The translations under genes and the position numbers were made by a program. A stretch of DNA of 62,332 nt from Mycobacterium paraffinicum (GTDB taxonomy: Bacteria; Actinomycetota; Actinomycetes; Mycobacteriales; Mycobacteriaceae), in NCBI RefSeq assembly GCF_001907675.1, contig NZ_MPNT01000034.1, positions 1 to 62,332 on the forward strand, in the 5' to 3' direction. The notes below the pieces were generated by a model that worked only from the letters and a program-made list of their open reading frames with translations, was not told the origin of the DNA and did no database searches. Shown here piece by piece: positions 54,502 through 62,332 of the stretch. Every line of letters begins with the position of its first letter. The stretch's first letter is position 1.

Positions 54502-55152
54502 TCAATCCCCCTCGAGGATCAGCGTCGTCTGTTCCGACAGGATCCCGCCGTTGCCGGACACGAAGGCACGGTTGGTTGGCATTGAACCGCTGGTCGACGA
54601 CGACCTTGGCCATCGCCCTCTCGTCGTAGCCGTAGACGGCCGCGTAGCGCTGGGCGACCTGCCCGTAGGGTCCGTTCTGGCCGAGGTTGCCGTAGGGGAT
54701 CTCGAATTCGGCTTGGGGAGAGCCGTATTGGTTGCTCGACGAGCCGAAGAACATCGCGTCGACCATCGGCCTGGGCTTTTTCTTCGAAGACGGGGTGATA
54801 TGCGGGCCGGCAGCGCGCACAACACCGTGTCACAGATGCCCAGTTCGATCGCCGCCGCCGCCCGCCAGACCATGGCCGCGGCGCTGGCGCCGCCGAGATC
54901 CACATGTTCGGCGAATCGCGCTCCCACGCCGAGGTATTCGGCGATGGTCGACGGCACGAAAATCTCGGACTCCGCCAGGTGCGATGCCACGATTCCGTTG
55001 ACGACATCGCCCGGCAGGCCGGCATCGTCGAGTGCGGCCGCCGAGAGCTCCGCCCATTGTTCGATCACGAACGGCGCGGGCGAGGCCTTGTTGAGCCGTT
55101 CGGGCGGGGGCTCGACATAGCCGACGATCGCGGCTTCTCCGCGTAACCCCAT
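54502..55152 (-). pseudogene. Thiolase/Ltp-type gene with frameshift and internal deletion
   Basis: The head is normal (MGLRGEAAIVGYVEPPPERL...VDLGGASAAAMVWRAAAAIE) for ~115 codons. Near 54800 the frame shifts, and the sequence continues as ITPSSKKKPRPMVDAMFFGS and AKVVVDQRFNANQ in another frame. It then jumps to the C-terminal FVSGNGGILSEQTTLILEGD, back in the first frame. About 170 residues of a ~380-residue thiolase are missing. It lies 9 bp after the acyl-CoA dehydrogenase gene in the same operon. Confidence 0.85.
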
Positions 55153-55161
55153 GGGCGGTAA

Positions 55162-57387
55162 CTACTTTCGAGGTAGTCCGAGGATCATCTGTGCGATGAT
55201 GTTCAGCTGGATCTCCCGGGTTCCTCCGCCGATCAACTCGGCGGGCAGGTGCAGGTAGCGCTCCACGATGTCGGGGTCGGCGTCGGCCACCATGGCAGCG
55301 CGCCCCGTCAACCGGAGGGTGGCCTCGAATGTTCTGCGCAGGAGCTCGTTCATCGCCACCTTGGCGATGCTGGACGCCGGGCCCGACGCCTGGCCGTCGA
55401 GCAACCGGATGGTCTCCCGCACCCCCAACGCCTTGATGGCGTTGGCGTACGCGTCGAGTTCGCCGAGCGCGCGCAGCGCGTCGTCGCGGTCCGGCCCGGG
55501 TTCGGCCGCGAGCCGGCGCAGCGCGGCGGCCCGGTCGAACTTCACGTAACCGCTGATGGCCGAACGCTCTTCGGCCATGGTGGCGATCGCCAGGTTCCAG
55601 CCATCGGTGGGGGCGCCCAGCAACATCTCGTCGGGGACGAACACGTCGTCGAGGAACACCTCGTTGAAGTGCGCCTGCCCGGTGGCCGTTTTGATCGGCT
55701 GGATCTCGATGCCGGGCGACCGCATATCCAGGATGAAGTAACCGATGCCGCGGTGTTTGCCGGCTTCGGGGTCGGTGCGCGCCAGCAGGGCGCCAAGGTC
55801 GGCGTACTGCGCCAGTGACGTCCAGATCTTGTGGCCGTTGATCCGCCAACCGCCGTCGACCTTGGTTGCCCTGGTGGCCAGGGACGCGAGGTCGGATCCA
55901 GCACCGGGCTCACTGAACAGCTGGCACCAATGAATCTCGCCGCGCTGGGTGGGCGGAATCAGCTTTTCTTGCAGGTCGTTTGGTGCGGCGGCCAGCACCG
56001 AGGGCAGGATCCACTCGGCGATGTTCAGCGAGGGCCGGACCAGACCGGGTCGCTTGGCGAACTCTTCGTCGATGATGAGCTGTTTGAGCGGACCCGCACC
56101 GACGCCCCACGGCGCCGGCCAGTGAGGCGCGATCAGTCCGGCATCGGCCAGCAACGTGCGCTGAGGCCCGGAAGCCTGGTCCGGGTAGTCGCCGTGGGGT
56201 GCGGGTTGGTCATTGCGCAACTGCGTTGCGGCGTCAAGGGTCTCGGCCACCCAGGAACGAAATCCGGCTTCCGCGTCGCCGAGGTCGACCGACATGTCGC
56301 GTTGCCGGGTGCAGGTCAGCTGCCCGAGGCGCCGGGCCCAGCGATTCACCGGACCGATCGAGGCCGCGAGACTGATCGCCCGCCGCCAGTACAGATGCAG
56401 GTCATGTTCCCAGGTGAAGCCGATGGCACCGAACATGGTCAACGCGTCGAGGACAAGGTCGGGCACCGGGGCGACCGCGATCACGGCCGCCGCGGCGGCG
56501 GCCATGCGGTGCTGGTCGAGCGGCTCGTCGGCGGCTCGCACGGCATCCCAGGCCGCGGCGGTGGCCAGCTCGCTGCTGACCAGCAGCATCGCGGCGTTGT
56601 GCTGCAACGCCTGGAAGGTGCCGATCACCTTGCCGAACTGTTCGCGGATGCGCAGGTGTGCAGTGACCGCCTCGACGCACCACTGCACGATGCCGGCCGT
56701 CGTGCTGGCCAGCAGGCCGAGCGCGACACACCGCGCGCGGTCGGGATCGATCCCGGTGAGCACCTCCGGGCCGGCCGCGGGGTAGTCGTCGAGGCGCAAG
56801 ACGCCGGCGTCGGAGACCAGGTCGGTGCCGTTTATGGGTTCGGTTGCTGCCGCGGGGTTTTCGGTGTCGACGACGACCCAGACCACGGCGTCGTCCTCAG
56901 TGCGTGCAGCGAGGAGAATCGTGCACGCCGCACACACGCCCGCGGTGACGTCCGACGCGCCGGTGACCACCCATCCGCCATCTTCGGCGCGCGCGCTGAA
57001 ATCACCATCGCCGGGGAGCACCACCGCCGCGGTGCGGCCGGCGGCGAGGTCGCGCAGCAGCGCCTCGGCGGCCGGTGAGGCGTCGGCCAGCAGGGCGACG
57101 GCTCCCGCCGCGACCGTCGGCAGCAGCGGCCCAGGCAACAGCGCCTTACCCGCCGCCTCCAGCACGCACGCGGCGTCCATCAGGCGGCCGCCCTGCCCCC
57201 CGAGGCTTTCGGGCATGTGCACCGCGTGAAATCCGTTGCCGACAAAGGCCGCCCACCATTCGGGCCGGCGCCCGGCGGCCAGGTCGTCAAAGCTGTCGCG
57301 GGTGGCCGAGATGGGCGCGTGCCGGGCGGCGAACTGCCCGACCGCGTCGCTGAGTTCCTGTTGCTCCGGGCTCAGTCCGAGGGTCAC
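55162..57387 (-). CDS. Fused double acyl-CoA dehydrogenase (FadE-type)
   Basis: A 741-residue protein with two acyl-CoA dehydrogenase units in tandem. The first (~1-365) begins LSPEQQELSDAVGQFAARH and contains AAMLLVSSELATAAAWDAVR. The second (~370-741) has WPAPWGVGAGPLKQLIIDEEF, the FAD/substrate loop QLFSEPGAGSDLASL and the C-terminal IVERYLHLPAELIGGGTREI. Fusions of this size occur among mycobacterial FadE proteins. It catalyses alpha,beta-dehydrogenation of an acyl-CoA with FAD. It appears intact although both downstream operon genes are broken; the promoter carries a TetR-type palindrome. Confidence 0.9.
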   Translation of the reverse strand: MTLGLSPEQQELSDAVGQFAARHAPISATRDSFDDLAAGRRPEWWAAFVGNGFHAVHMPESLGGQGGRLMDAACVLEAAGKALLPGPLLPTVAAGAVALLADASPAAEALLRDLAAGRTAAVVLPGDGDFSARAEDGGWVVTGASDVTAGVCAACTILLAARTEDDAVVWVVVDTENPAAATEPINGTDLVSDAGVLRLDDYPAAGPEVLTGIDPDRARCVALGLLASTTAGIVQWCVEAVTAHLRIREQFGKVIGTFQALQHNAAMLLVSSELATAAAWDAVRAADEPLDQHRMAAAAAAVIAVAPVPDLVLDALTMFGAIGFTWEHDLHLYWRRAISLAASIGPVNRWARRLGQLTCTRQRDMSVDLGDAEAGFRSWVAETLDAATQLRNDQPAPHGDYPDQASGPQRTLLADAGLIAPHWPAPWGVGAGPLKQLIIDEEFAKRPGLVRPSLNIAEWILPSVLAAAPNDLQEKLIPPTQRGEIHWCQLFSEPGAGSDLASLATRATKVDGGWRINGHKIWTSLAQYADLGALLARTDPEAGKHRGIGYFILDMRSPGIEIQPIKTATGQAHFNEVFLDDVFVPDEMLLGAPTDGWNLAIATMAEERSAISGYVKFDRAAALRRLAAEPGPDRDDALRALGELDAYANAIKALGVRETIRLLDGQASGPASSIAKVAMNELLRRTFEATLRLTGRAAMVADADPDIVERYLHLPAELIGGGTREIQLNIIAQMILGLPRK

Positions 57388-57453
57388 GACGACGGCCGAG
57401 AGGTGACTGAAGTTGGCCGCACCGACTGCTACCCTTCCGGCTAGAATGCCCTT

Positions 57454-57477
57454 ACAAGACGGACCGTCTCGTCTTGT
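57454..57477. promoter_or_regulatory. TetR operator between acyl-CoA dehydrogenase and TetR genes
   Basis: Arms ACAAGACG (57454-57461) and CGTCTTGT (57470-57477) are perfect inverted repeats with an 8 bp spacer; within lies the palindrome AGACGGACCGTCT (57457-57469 by my count). The 19-base core is identical to the site upstream of the acyl-CoA ligase at 36754-36772. Confidence 0.8.
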
Positions 57478-57539
57478 GCAGACTACCGGCGCCGGTCAGG
57501 ATATGTAAAGCGGGCTACCGCAGCAGCGAGGATCACCCA

Positions 57540-58121
57540 ATGCCAAGCGATCTCACCCAGGCGACCACGCCGAGGCGCCGCAGCGAGAAGTCGCGCACGG
57601 CGATCGTCACCGCCACCCGCGAGCTCCTTCTCGAACGCGGCTTCGACGGTCTGAGCATCGAGGCGGTCGCCGCGCGTGCCGGCGTGGGCAAGCAGACGAT
57701 CTACCGGTGGTGGCCCAGCCGCTCGGCGCTGGTCGCCGACGTCATGCTCGAGGACGCCGACAAATTGCTGGCATCGGTATCCCACACCGGCGATCTGGCC
57801 GCCGACTTGGTGGGCTGGGTCGGCAAGCTGGTCGCCAGCCTGACGACCGATCGCGGCTCGGCCATGCTGCGAACCCTGACCGTCGCCTGCACGGAACACG
57901 AGGAGACCGCCGTGCGTCTGCGGGCGGGCTTCAGCGCGCCGCTGCACGACAGCGTGCGGGACCGACTGCTCGCCGATGGCATCGCCGCCGCCACCGCCGA
58001 ATCGGCCGCGGACGCGATCGTCGGCGGCGTGGTGTATCCGATCCTCTCCGGCGCCCAGTCCTATTCGCGGCGGCGAGCCGAACGCACCACCCGGCTCATC
58101 GTCGGCGCGCTCCTCGGCTGA
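57540..58121 (+). CDS. TetR-family regulator of the acyl-CoA dehydrogenase locus
   Basis: The ATG at 57540, after a GAGG site, gives 193 residues. [49 protein letters not shown]; the TetR_C domain ends [16 protein letters not shown]. It is divergent from the double acyl-CoA dehydrogenase across the palindrome and probably also controls the distant ligase gene at 36807, which has the same site. Candidate ligand: an acyl-CoA (inference). Confidence 0.9.
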   Translation: MPSDLTQATTPRRRSEKSRTAIVTATRELLLERGFDGLSIEAVAARAGVGKQTIYRWWPSRSALVADVMLEDADKLLASVSHTGDLAADLVGWVGKLVASLTTDRGSAMLRTLTVACTEHEETAVRLRAGFSAPLHDSVRDRLLADGIAAATAESAADAIVGGVVYPILSGAQSYSRRRAERTTRLIVGALLG

Positions 58122-58131
58122 TGCCGGCCGA

Positions 58132-58716
58132 TCACCCGACTTTGATGGCTGCCAGGCCCTGACCCACCCGATCCGGCAGGGATCCCCCGTGGCTGAGCCA
58201 ATCGTCCAGCGCGATGCGCACGGTCGCCATCGTCAGGGCACCGATCAGGCGGGGCCTGGGGTCCTGCGGGGCCAATCGCGGCAGGCGCGGTGCGATCAGG
58301 TTCGCGATCGCCAGCTCGTACCGCACGTAGATGTGCAGTGTCCAGGCGGCCAATGTGTCGGAAGACCTTGTCAGGACCGCTAATTCGCGAATCTGATCCT
58401 CGATGTCGGCGAAACCGGCGGCGAGCTCCGTGAAGGCGCCGATGACCGCGTCGGTAGCGCTCAGGCGCTCGGGCTGGGCCGCCAGGGCGGCGGTGATCTG
58501 GTTGAGCCAATGGACGGTCATGCCCTCGGCGACGGCGTCTTCCTTGGAGTTGAAGTAGCGGAAGAAGGTCGCCCGCCCGATGTCGGCCTCGTCGGCGATG
58601 CGGTCCACCGTCGTGCCCGCCAAACCACGGTCGGCGACCAGCTGCGCCGCGGCGCCGGCGATGCGCTGCCGCATCGCCGTTCGCTTGCGTTCGGCCAACG
58701 TTGTCGTGGCAGCCAT
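58132..58716 (-). CDS. TetR-family regulator of the DUF1214/sulfotransferase operon
   Basis: The ATG at 58716, preceded by GGTGGGGG, gives 194 residues (MAATTTLAERKRTAMRQRI). Longer in-frame starts at 58749 and 58953 run through the operator and the divergent gene. HTH: GTTVDRIADEADIGRATFFRYFNSKEDAV. It is divergent from the DUF1214 gene with two tandem palindromes between. Confidence 0.88.
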   Translation of the reverse strand: MAATTTLAERKRTAMRQRIAGAAAQLVADRGLAGTTVDRIADEADIGRATFFRYFNSKEDAVAEGMTVHWLNQITAALAAQPERLSATDAVIGAFTELAAGFADIEDQIRELAVLTRSSDTLAAWTLHIYVRYELAIANLIAPRLPRLAPQDPRPRLIGALTMATVRIALDDWLSHGGSLPDRVGQGLAAIKVG

Positions 58717-58750
58717 TCCCCCACCTTTTCCCGCGAATCCGCTCCCCATC

Positions 58751-58784
58751 GTAAGACATAGTCTTACCATGAGACGATGTCTCA
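58751..58784. promoter_or_regulatory. Twin tandem operators, second overlapping the DUF1214 start codon
   Basis: GTAAGAC-ATA-GTCTTAC (58751-58767) and TGAGAC-GAT-GTCTCA (58770-58784) are both perfect inverted repeats. The second contains the ATG at 58777-58779, so a bound repressor would directly block initiation. Both share AGAC/GTCT arms. Confidence 0.8.
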
Positions 58785-59874
58785 AGACCTCGATTCGTCC
58801 GATCAGGCGGTCCCGCAGGCGCGGGCCGCGTGGCAGTTCTTCCAGCAGATGGTCACCGATGTCACCAAGATCGTGACCGAGGACGCCGAGTCCGAGCGCG
58901 AGCTGCTGGAAGGGTTGCGGATGATCGCCCGCGTCTCGTCGCTGTGCGCCCAAATGTCGGTCGAGGCCGACGCCGAGCGACCCACCTTCTTCGACATGTG
59001 TTCCGAGAACCGCATGGTCGGCGGTCCCAATCCGGACGGCAACTATTACCTGGCGATGATCCGCGGCGACCGGAGCTACCGGGTCACCGGCTCGCGGGGA
59101 ACCAGCGCCTACCTCGGGCTACAGGTCCTGGCCGGGACGGGGCTGACGCCGCGCCGCATGGCGGGGTATGTCAACGATGTCCAGTTAGCTTTGACTGCAG
59201 GCGAATTCGCGCTTGTGCTGTCCAGGAAACAACCCGCAGATCTCGCCGGTGCGCAGTGGGTGCAGATCCCCGACGACGCCTCGTCGGTGGTGGTCCGCGA
59301 GTACATCGGCGACCGCGCGCACGAAGAACTCGCCACGCTACGCATCGAGGCGATGGATCCCGCTCCGCTGACCCCGCTGTCCGACGGCGAGCTCGCCGAT
59401 CAATTCACGGCGATGGCCTGGTCACTGATGAAGCTGACGACACTGCACCGCACCATCAAGCCGGAATTGCTGGATACACCCAACACGCTCCTGACCGCGG
59501 ACGCCGCCAACCTGGGCGCCGCGGACACCACTCCGGACAACCTGTACATGATCGGGACCTACCGGCTGCAACCGGACGAGGCGCTGGTGCTCGACATCGC
59601 TCCGCCCGACACCCGCTATTGGAACGTCACGCTGGAAAGCATCTGGCACGAGTGCCTCGAGCCGCGGGCTCGGCACAGCTCGGTGACGAACCGCGGCGTG
59701 GCACGCGATCCCGACGGTCGGGTGCGGATCGCCGTCTCCGCGAACGACTTCGGGTTGGGCCATTGGCTCGACACCGGTGGCCGGCATCGAGGCTTCGTCG
59801 TCCTGCGCTGGCTGGACAACCCCAGCCCACCCGACGTGAATGTGTCGGTGCGCCGATCTGAGGAGGCGGTGTGA
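58777..59874 (+). CDS. DUF1214 domain protein
   Basis: A 365-residue protein. An N-terminal helical region is followed by the DUF1214 beta-rich domain (PDNLYMIGTYRLQPDEALVL, PPDTRYWNVTLESIWHECLE, AVSANDFGLGHWLDTGGR). DUF1214/1254 proteins are common in mycobacteria and have no firmly known catalytic role. The stop overlaps the GTG of the sulfotransferase gene (GTGA), so the two are cotranslated. The start codon lies inside an operator. Confidence 0.85.
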   Translation: MSQDLDSSDQAVPQARAAWQFFQQMVTDVTKIVTEDAESERELLEGLRMIARVSSLCAQMSVEADAERPTFFDMCSENRMVGGPNPDGNYYLAMIRGDRSYRVTGSRGTSAYLGLQVLAGTGLTPRRMAGYVNDVQLALTAGEFALVLSRKQPADLAGAQWVQIPDDASSVVVREYIGDRAHEELATLRIEAMDPAPLTPLSDGELADQFTAMAWSLMKLTTLHRTIKPELLDTPNTLLTADAANLGAADTTPDNLYMIGTYRLQPDEALVLDIAPPDTRYWNVTLESIWHECLEPRARHSSVTNRGVARDPDGRVRIAVSANDFGLGHWLDTGGRHRGFVVLRWLDNPSPPDVNVSVRRSEEAV

Positions 59875-61043
59875 CGCTGCAGGATCGATTCGCCCCCGAG
59901 CGGCTGGTAGCCACCGCGTGCGAGGAAGCCGGCAGCGACGACTTCGGCGCCGAGGGCTGGCGGCCGGGGCTGCACCGCCTGACCGACGGGCTGATTCACG
60001 ACGCGCGGCTGTCGGACATCGGGGTGGAGATCGCGCACCTCGACATCATGCGGGCCCTGAAGAACCGCCTCCGTGTGATCGCTTGGCGCAAAGCACACCC
60101 CGAGATAGCCGCCCAACCGGTCGCGGCGCCGATTTTCATTGTCGGACAGCCCCGCACCGGAACCACCATCCTCTACGACCTGCTCGCGCAGGATCCCGAG
60201 CTGCGCGCCCCGTTGACGTGGGAGGTCGACGAGCCCTGCCCCGTGCCGCAGCCGGAGACCTATCACGACGACCCGCGGATCGCGCAGACCCAGGCCAGCA
60301 TCGACATGTCCGAACAGATCATGCCCGGGTTCCTGGCCTTTCACCCGATGGGCGCACTCGTCGGGCAGGAGTGCGTGCGCATCACGGCCGGTGAATTCGT
60401 CAGCATGATCTTCTCCGTGCAGTACCGCCTGCCGAGTTACTATCGCTGGCTGCTCTATGAGGCGGACCACGCGGGCGCCTACCGCTATCACCGAATCTTT
60501 CTGCAGCACTTGCAATCCGGCGTACCCGGCCAGTGGTTGCTCAAGTCGCCCGCGCATCTGTGGCAGCTGGACACCCTGCTGGCCGAATACCCCGACGCAT
60601 TGATCGTGCAGACCCACCGCGACCCGCTGAACGTCATCTCGTCGATCGCCGCCCTCACGCACCACCTGCGCCGGATGTGCAGCGACGAATCCACCATCGC
60701 CGAATGTGCGGCCCAGTCCTACGAGGAGATCGTCGTCGGCCTGGAGCGCGAGATGGCCCTGCGCGATGGCGGCGCCGTGCCGGCCGACCGGGTGATCGAC
60801 GTGCAATACAGCGACTTCGTCAACGACCCCTGGACCACGATCAAGGACATCTACCAACGGCTCGACCGCGAGCTGCGCCCCGACGCCGAGCAGAACATGC
60901 GCGAGTTCCTCGCCGCCCATCCCGGCGACGGGGGCCGCGGTCGCTACACCTGGTCGGACACCGGCCTGCAGGCGGGCGAGGTGCGCGAGCGGGTGGGCGC
61001 CTACCAGGACCGCTACGCGGTGCCGACCGAAACCCTGCGGTGA
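59871..61043 (+). CDS. PAPS-dependent sulfotransferase-family protein
   Basis: A GTG start overlapping the DUF1214 stop gives 390 residues. The 5'-phosphosulfate loop is VGQPRTGTTILYDLL near residues 91-105; the 3'-phosphate region is QTHRDPLNVISS; LKSPAHLWQLDTLL is typical of the mycobacterial Sulfotransfer_3 family. It would transfer sulfate from PAPS to a lipid or hydroxylated metabolite. Its acceptor is unknown. Pairing with DUF1214 suggests joint modification of the same substrate. Confidence 0.9.
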   Translation: MTLQDRFAPERLVATACEEAGSDDFGAEGWRPGLHRLTDGLIHDARLSDIGVEIAHLDIMRALKNRLRVIAWRKAHPEIAAQPVAAPIFIVGQPRTGTTILYDLLAQDPELRAPLTWEVDEPCPVPQPETYHDDPRIAQTQASIDMSEQIMPGFLAFHPMGALVGQECVRITAGEFVSMIFSVQYRLPSYYRWLLYEADHAGAYRYHRIFLQHLQSGVPGQWLLKSPAHLWQLDTLLAEYPDALIVQTHRDPLNVISSIAALTHHLRRMCSDESTIAECAAQSYEEIVVGLEREMALRDGGAVPADRVIDVQYSDFVNDPWTTIKDIYQRLDRELRPDAEQNMREFLAAHPGDGGRGRYTWSDTGLQAGEVRERVGAYQDRYAVPTETLR

Positions 61044-61120
61044 GCCGGGACGCATCGAACACCGTTGCGACGCTTGGGGTCTGAAGCGAGTAGGATCGCC
61101 GCAAAGCGACGGGAGCGGCC

Positions 61121-62209
61121 ATGGACGAGGACTGCCTCAAGCTCACCACCTATCTGGCCGAGCGCCGGCGAACCGACACGGGGTTTGTCTCCGATGTGCT
61201 GCTCGACCTGTACGCCGAGCACCACATCGCCTGCGGCGTGGTGCTGCGCGGTGCCGGCGGCTTCGGCACAGGCCGCCACTTGAGGACCGACGAGTCGCTG
61301 ACCTTGTCGGAGGATCCGCCCGTCGCGATCGTGGCGGTCGACACCCAGGCGAAGATCGAGGCCCTGCTCGATCCGGTGCTCGCCATCAAGCAGCGCGGCC
61401 TGGTCACCCTGGAGCGGGCGCGGCTGCTGAGGGACGGCGGGTCCTTCCCGGGGCCACCGGACCTCCCCGCCGAATTGCGCGAAGCCGTCAAGCTGACCGT
61501 CTACGTCGGCCGCAAGGAGCGTGTCAACGGCGCCCCCGCCTACGTCGCCGTCTGCGACCTCCTGCATCGGCGCCGGGTCGCCGGCGCTTCGGTGCTGCTG
61601 GGCGTCGACGGTGTCACCCACGGGCAGCGGCATCGTGCCCGCTTCTTCGGTCGCAACGCCAACGTGCCGATGATGATCCTGGCCGTCGGGTCCGGTGAGC
61701 GCATCGCCGGGGTGTTGCCGGAGCTCGCCGGGCTGCTTCAGGAACCGATGTTCACGCTGGAGCGGGTCCGGGTGTGCAAACGCGACGGCGAACTCCTGGA
61801 AAGGCCGCACGCCCTGCCAGGGGTCGACGAACACGGTTTGGCGCTGTTCCAGAAGCTGACCGTCTACACGTCCGAGTCGGCATTGGTCGACGGGGTGCCG
61901 ATTCACCGCGCGATCGTGCAGCAGCTGCGTCAGCGCGATGCGCCCGACGGTGCGACGGTGTTGCGCGGCATCTGGGGATACCACGGTGACCACCGGCCGC
62001 ACGGCGACAAGTTGCTCTCGCTGGGCCGGCGCGTCCCCGTGGTGACCATCCTTGTTGACACCCCGTCCAACATCGCCGAATCCTTCGCTGTGATTGACGA
62101 ATTGACCCGCGACGACGGGCTGGTGACGAGCGAGATGGTGCCCGCCGTGGTGTCAGACGAACACGATGCCGGCGACGGCCCGCCGCACCTGGCCCGCCAC
62201 CGCTACTAG
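61121..62209 (+). CDS. Triple-repeat DUF190 (PII-like) protein
   Basis: A 362-residue protein made of three DUF190 units at about 4-105, 124-225 and 243-340. Each begins with a LTxY strand (LKLTTYLAE, VKLTVYVGR, QKLTVYTSE), continues with a VLRGxxGF/VLLGVDG/VLRGIWGY turn, and ends in a VTLERARLL/FTLERVRVC-like strand. DUF190 is a PII-like ferredoxin fold often linked to CrcB fluoride channels; no channel gene is seen before the window ends. Three copies in one chain could form an intramolecular trimer. An IS element begins directly downstream. Confidence 0.87.
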   Translation: MDEDCLKLTTYLAERRRTDTGFVSDVLLDLYAEHHIACGVVLRGAGGFGTGRHLRTDESLTLSEDPPVAIVAVDTQAKIEALLDPVLAIKQRGLVTLERARLLRDGGSFPGPPDLPAELREAVKLTVYVGRKERVNGAPAYVAVCDLLHRRRVAGASVLLGVDGVTHGQRHRARFFGRNANVPMMILAVGSGERIAGVLPELAGLLQEPMFTLERVRVCKRDGELLERPHALPGVDEHGLALFQKLTVYTSESALVDGVPIHRAIVQQLRQRDAPDGATVLRGIWGYHGDHRPHGDKLLSLGRRVPVVTILVDTPSNIAESFAVIDELTRDDGLVTSEMVPAVVSDEHDAGDGPPHLARHRY

Positions 62210-62222
62210 ACGGTATGGGGGG

Positions 62223-62305
62223 CTGGGGCCTCGCTCACATGTGAACGTGGGTTGCGGTCGGGAAATGGGTCCTGGCCGTAGAGCCACAGATGTGGGAGGC
62301 CCCAG
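62223..62305 (+). ncRNA. Structured left end of IS110-type element, candidate bridge RNA region
   Basis: CTGGGGCCTC followed by GCTCACAT (from 62223) pairs with the region 62285-62305 (ATGTGGGAGGCCCCAG), an imperfect long stem enclosing ~40 bases. It lies immediately upstream of the transposase start. In IS110-family elements a bridge RNA (seekRNA) is encoded in such a non-coding end. Expression is inferred only from position and folding potential. Confidence 0.5.
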
Positions 62306-62332
62306 TGAAGGTTCAGCGTACGAGTGTTGGGT
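62305..62332 (+). mobile_element. IS110-family transposase, first codons (cut by window edge)
   Basis: A GTG at 62305 reads VKVQRTSVG before the window ends. This matches the first residues I know from mycobacterial IS110-type transposases, which continue with a GLDVHA-type DEDD catalytic segment. With the structured stretch before it, an insertion element probably begins between the DUF190 stop (62209) and 62223. The short readable part limits certainty. Confidence 0.6.

Overview
The window is GC-rich, densely coded DNA of a Mycobacterium-type actinomycete. The gene families point that way: an NDMA/mycofactocin-type alcohol dehydrogenase, double-domain acyl-CoA dehydrogenase, Ltp-type thiolase with DUF35 partner, LpqC-like lipoprotein esterase, many TetR regulators, and a terminal IS110-type element. 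The species cannot be fixed by eye; a slow-growing, M. avium-like organism is a guess.

Layout. 1-5.7 kb: SDR fragment, DUF2127 membrane protein, MmgE/PrpD protein, LysR and IclR regulators, SnoaL-like protein plus SDR. 5.7-12.6 kb: CaCA-type cation antiporter, SDR, a SulP sulfate transporter paired with a sulfate-binding protein, DUF2252 protein. 12.6-18.6 kb: alcohol dehydrogenase, two tandem Baeyer-Villiger monooxygenases and two sister TetR regulators, tied together by three copies of one palindrome. 18.6-26.5 kb: DUF417 and SRPBCC proteins, an internally deleted SDR pseudogene, a copper chaperone/P1B-ATPase pair, an esterase and a polysaccharide deacetylase. 26.9-36.5 kb: large LuxR-type ATPase regulator, MarR and TetR regulators beside hydrolases, and a GAF-EAL-PAS-GGDEF cyclic-di-GMP protein.

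36.8-47.9 kb: an acyl-CoA ligase, then a six-gene minus-strand operon (amidohydrolase, CoA-transferase, unknown protein, thiolase-like protein, DUF35 protein, PadR), then an acyl-CoA ligase whose two translationally coupled neighbours are both broken. 48-53.7 kb: an accessory-looking segment with three tautomerase-superfamily proteins. One keeps the cis-3-chloroacrylate dehalogenase residue set, another most of the malonate semialdehyde decarboxylase set. An SDR, a muconolactone-isomerase-like protein and two HxlR regulators lie among them. Two inverted copies of a ~155 bp repeat sit at 44.85-45.0 and 50.56-50.7 kb.

54.1-62.3 kb: a double acyl-CoA dehydrogenase followed by decayed thiolase and DUF35 genes, two TetR genes with clear palindromic operators, a DUF1214/sulfotransferase operon, a triple DUF190 protein, and the left end of an IS110-family element cut by the window edge.

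Much of the window looks like modular catabolism of acyl-CoA, ketone and possibly halogenated substrates, each module with its own regulator and palindrome. Several modules are visibly decaying (frameshifts, stops, internal deletions).
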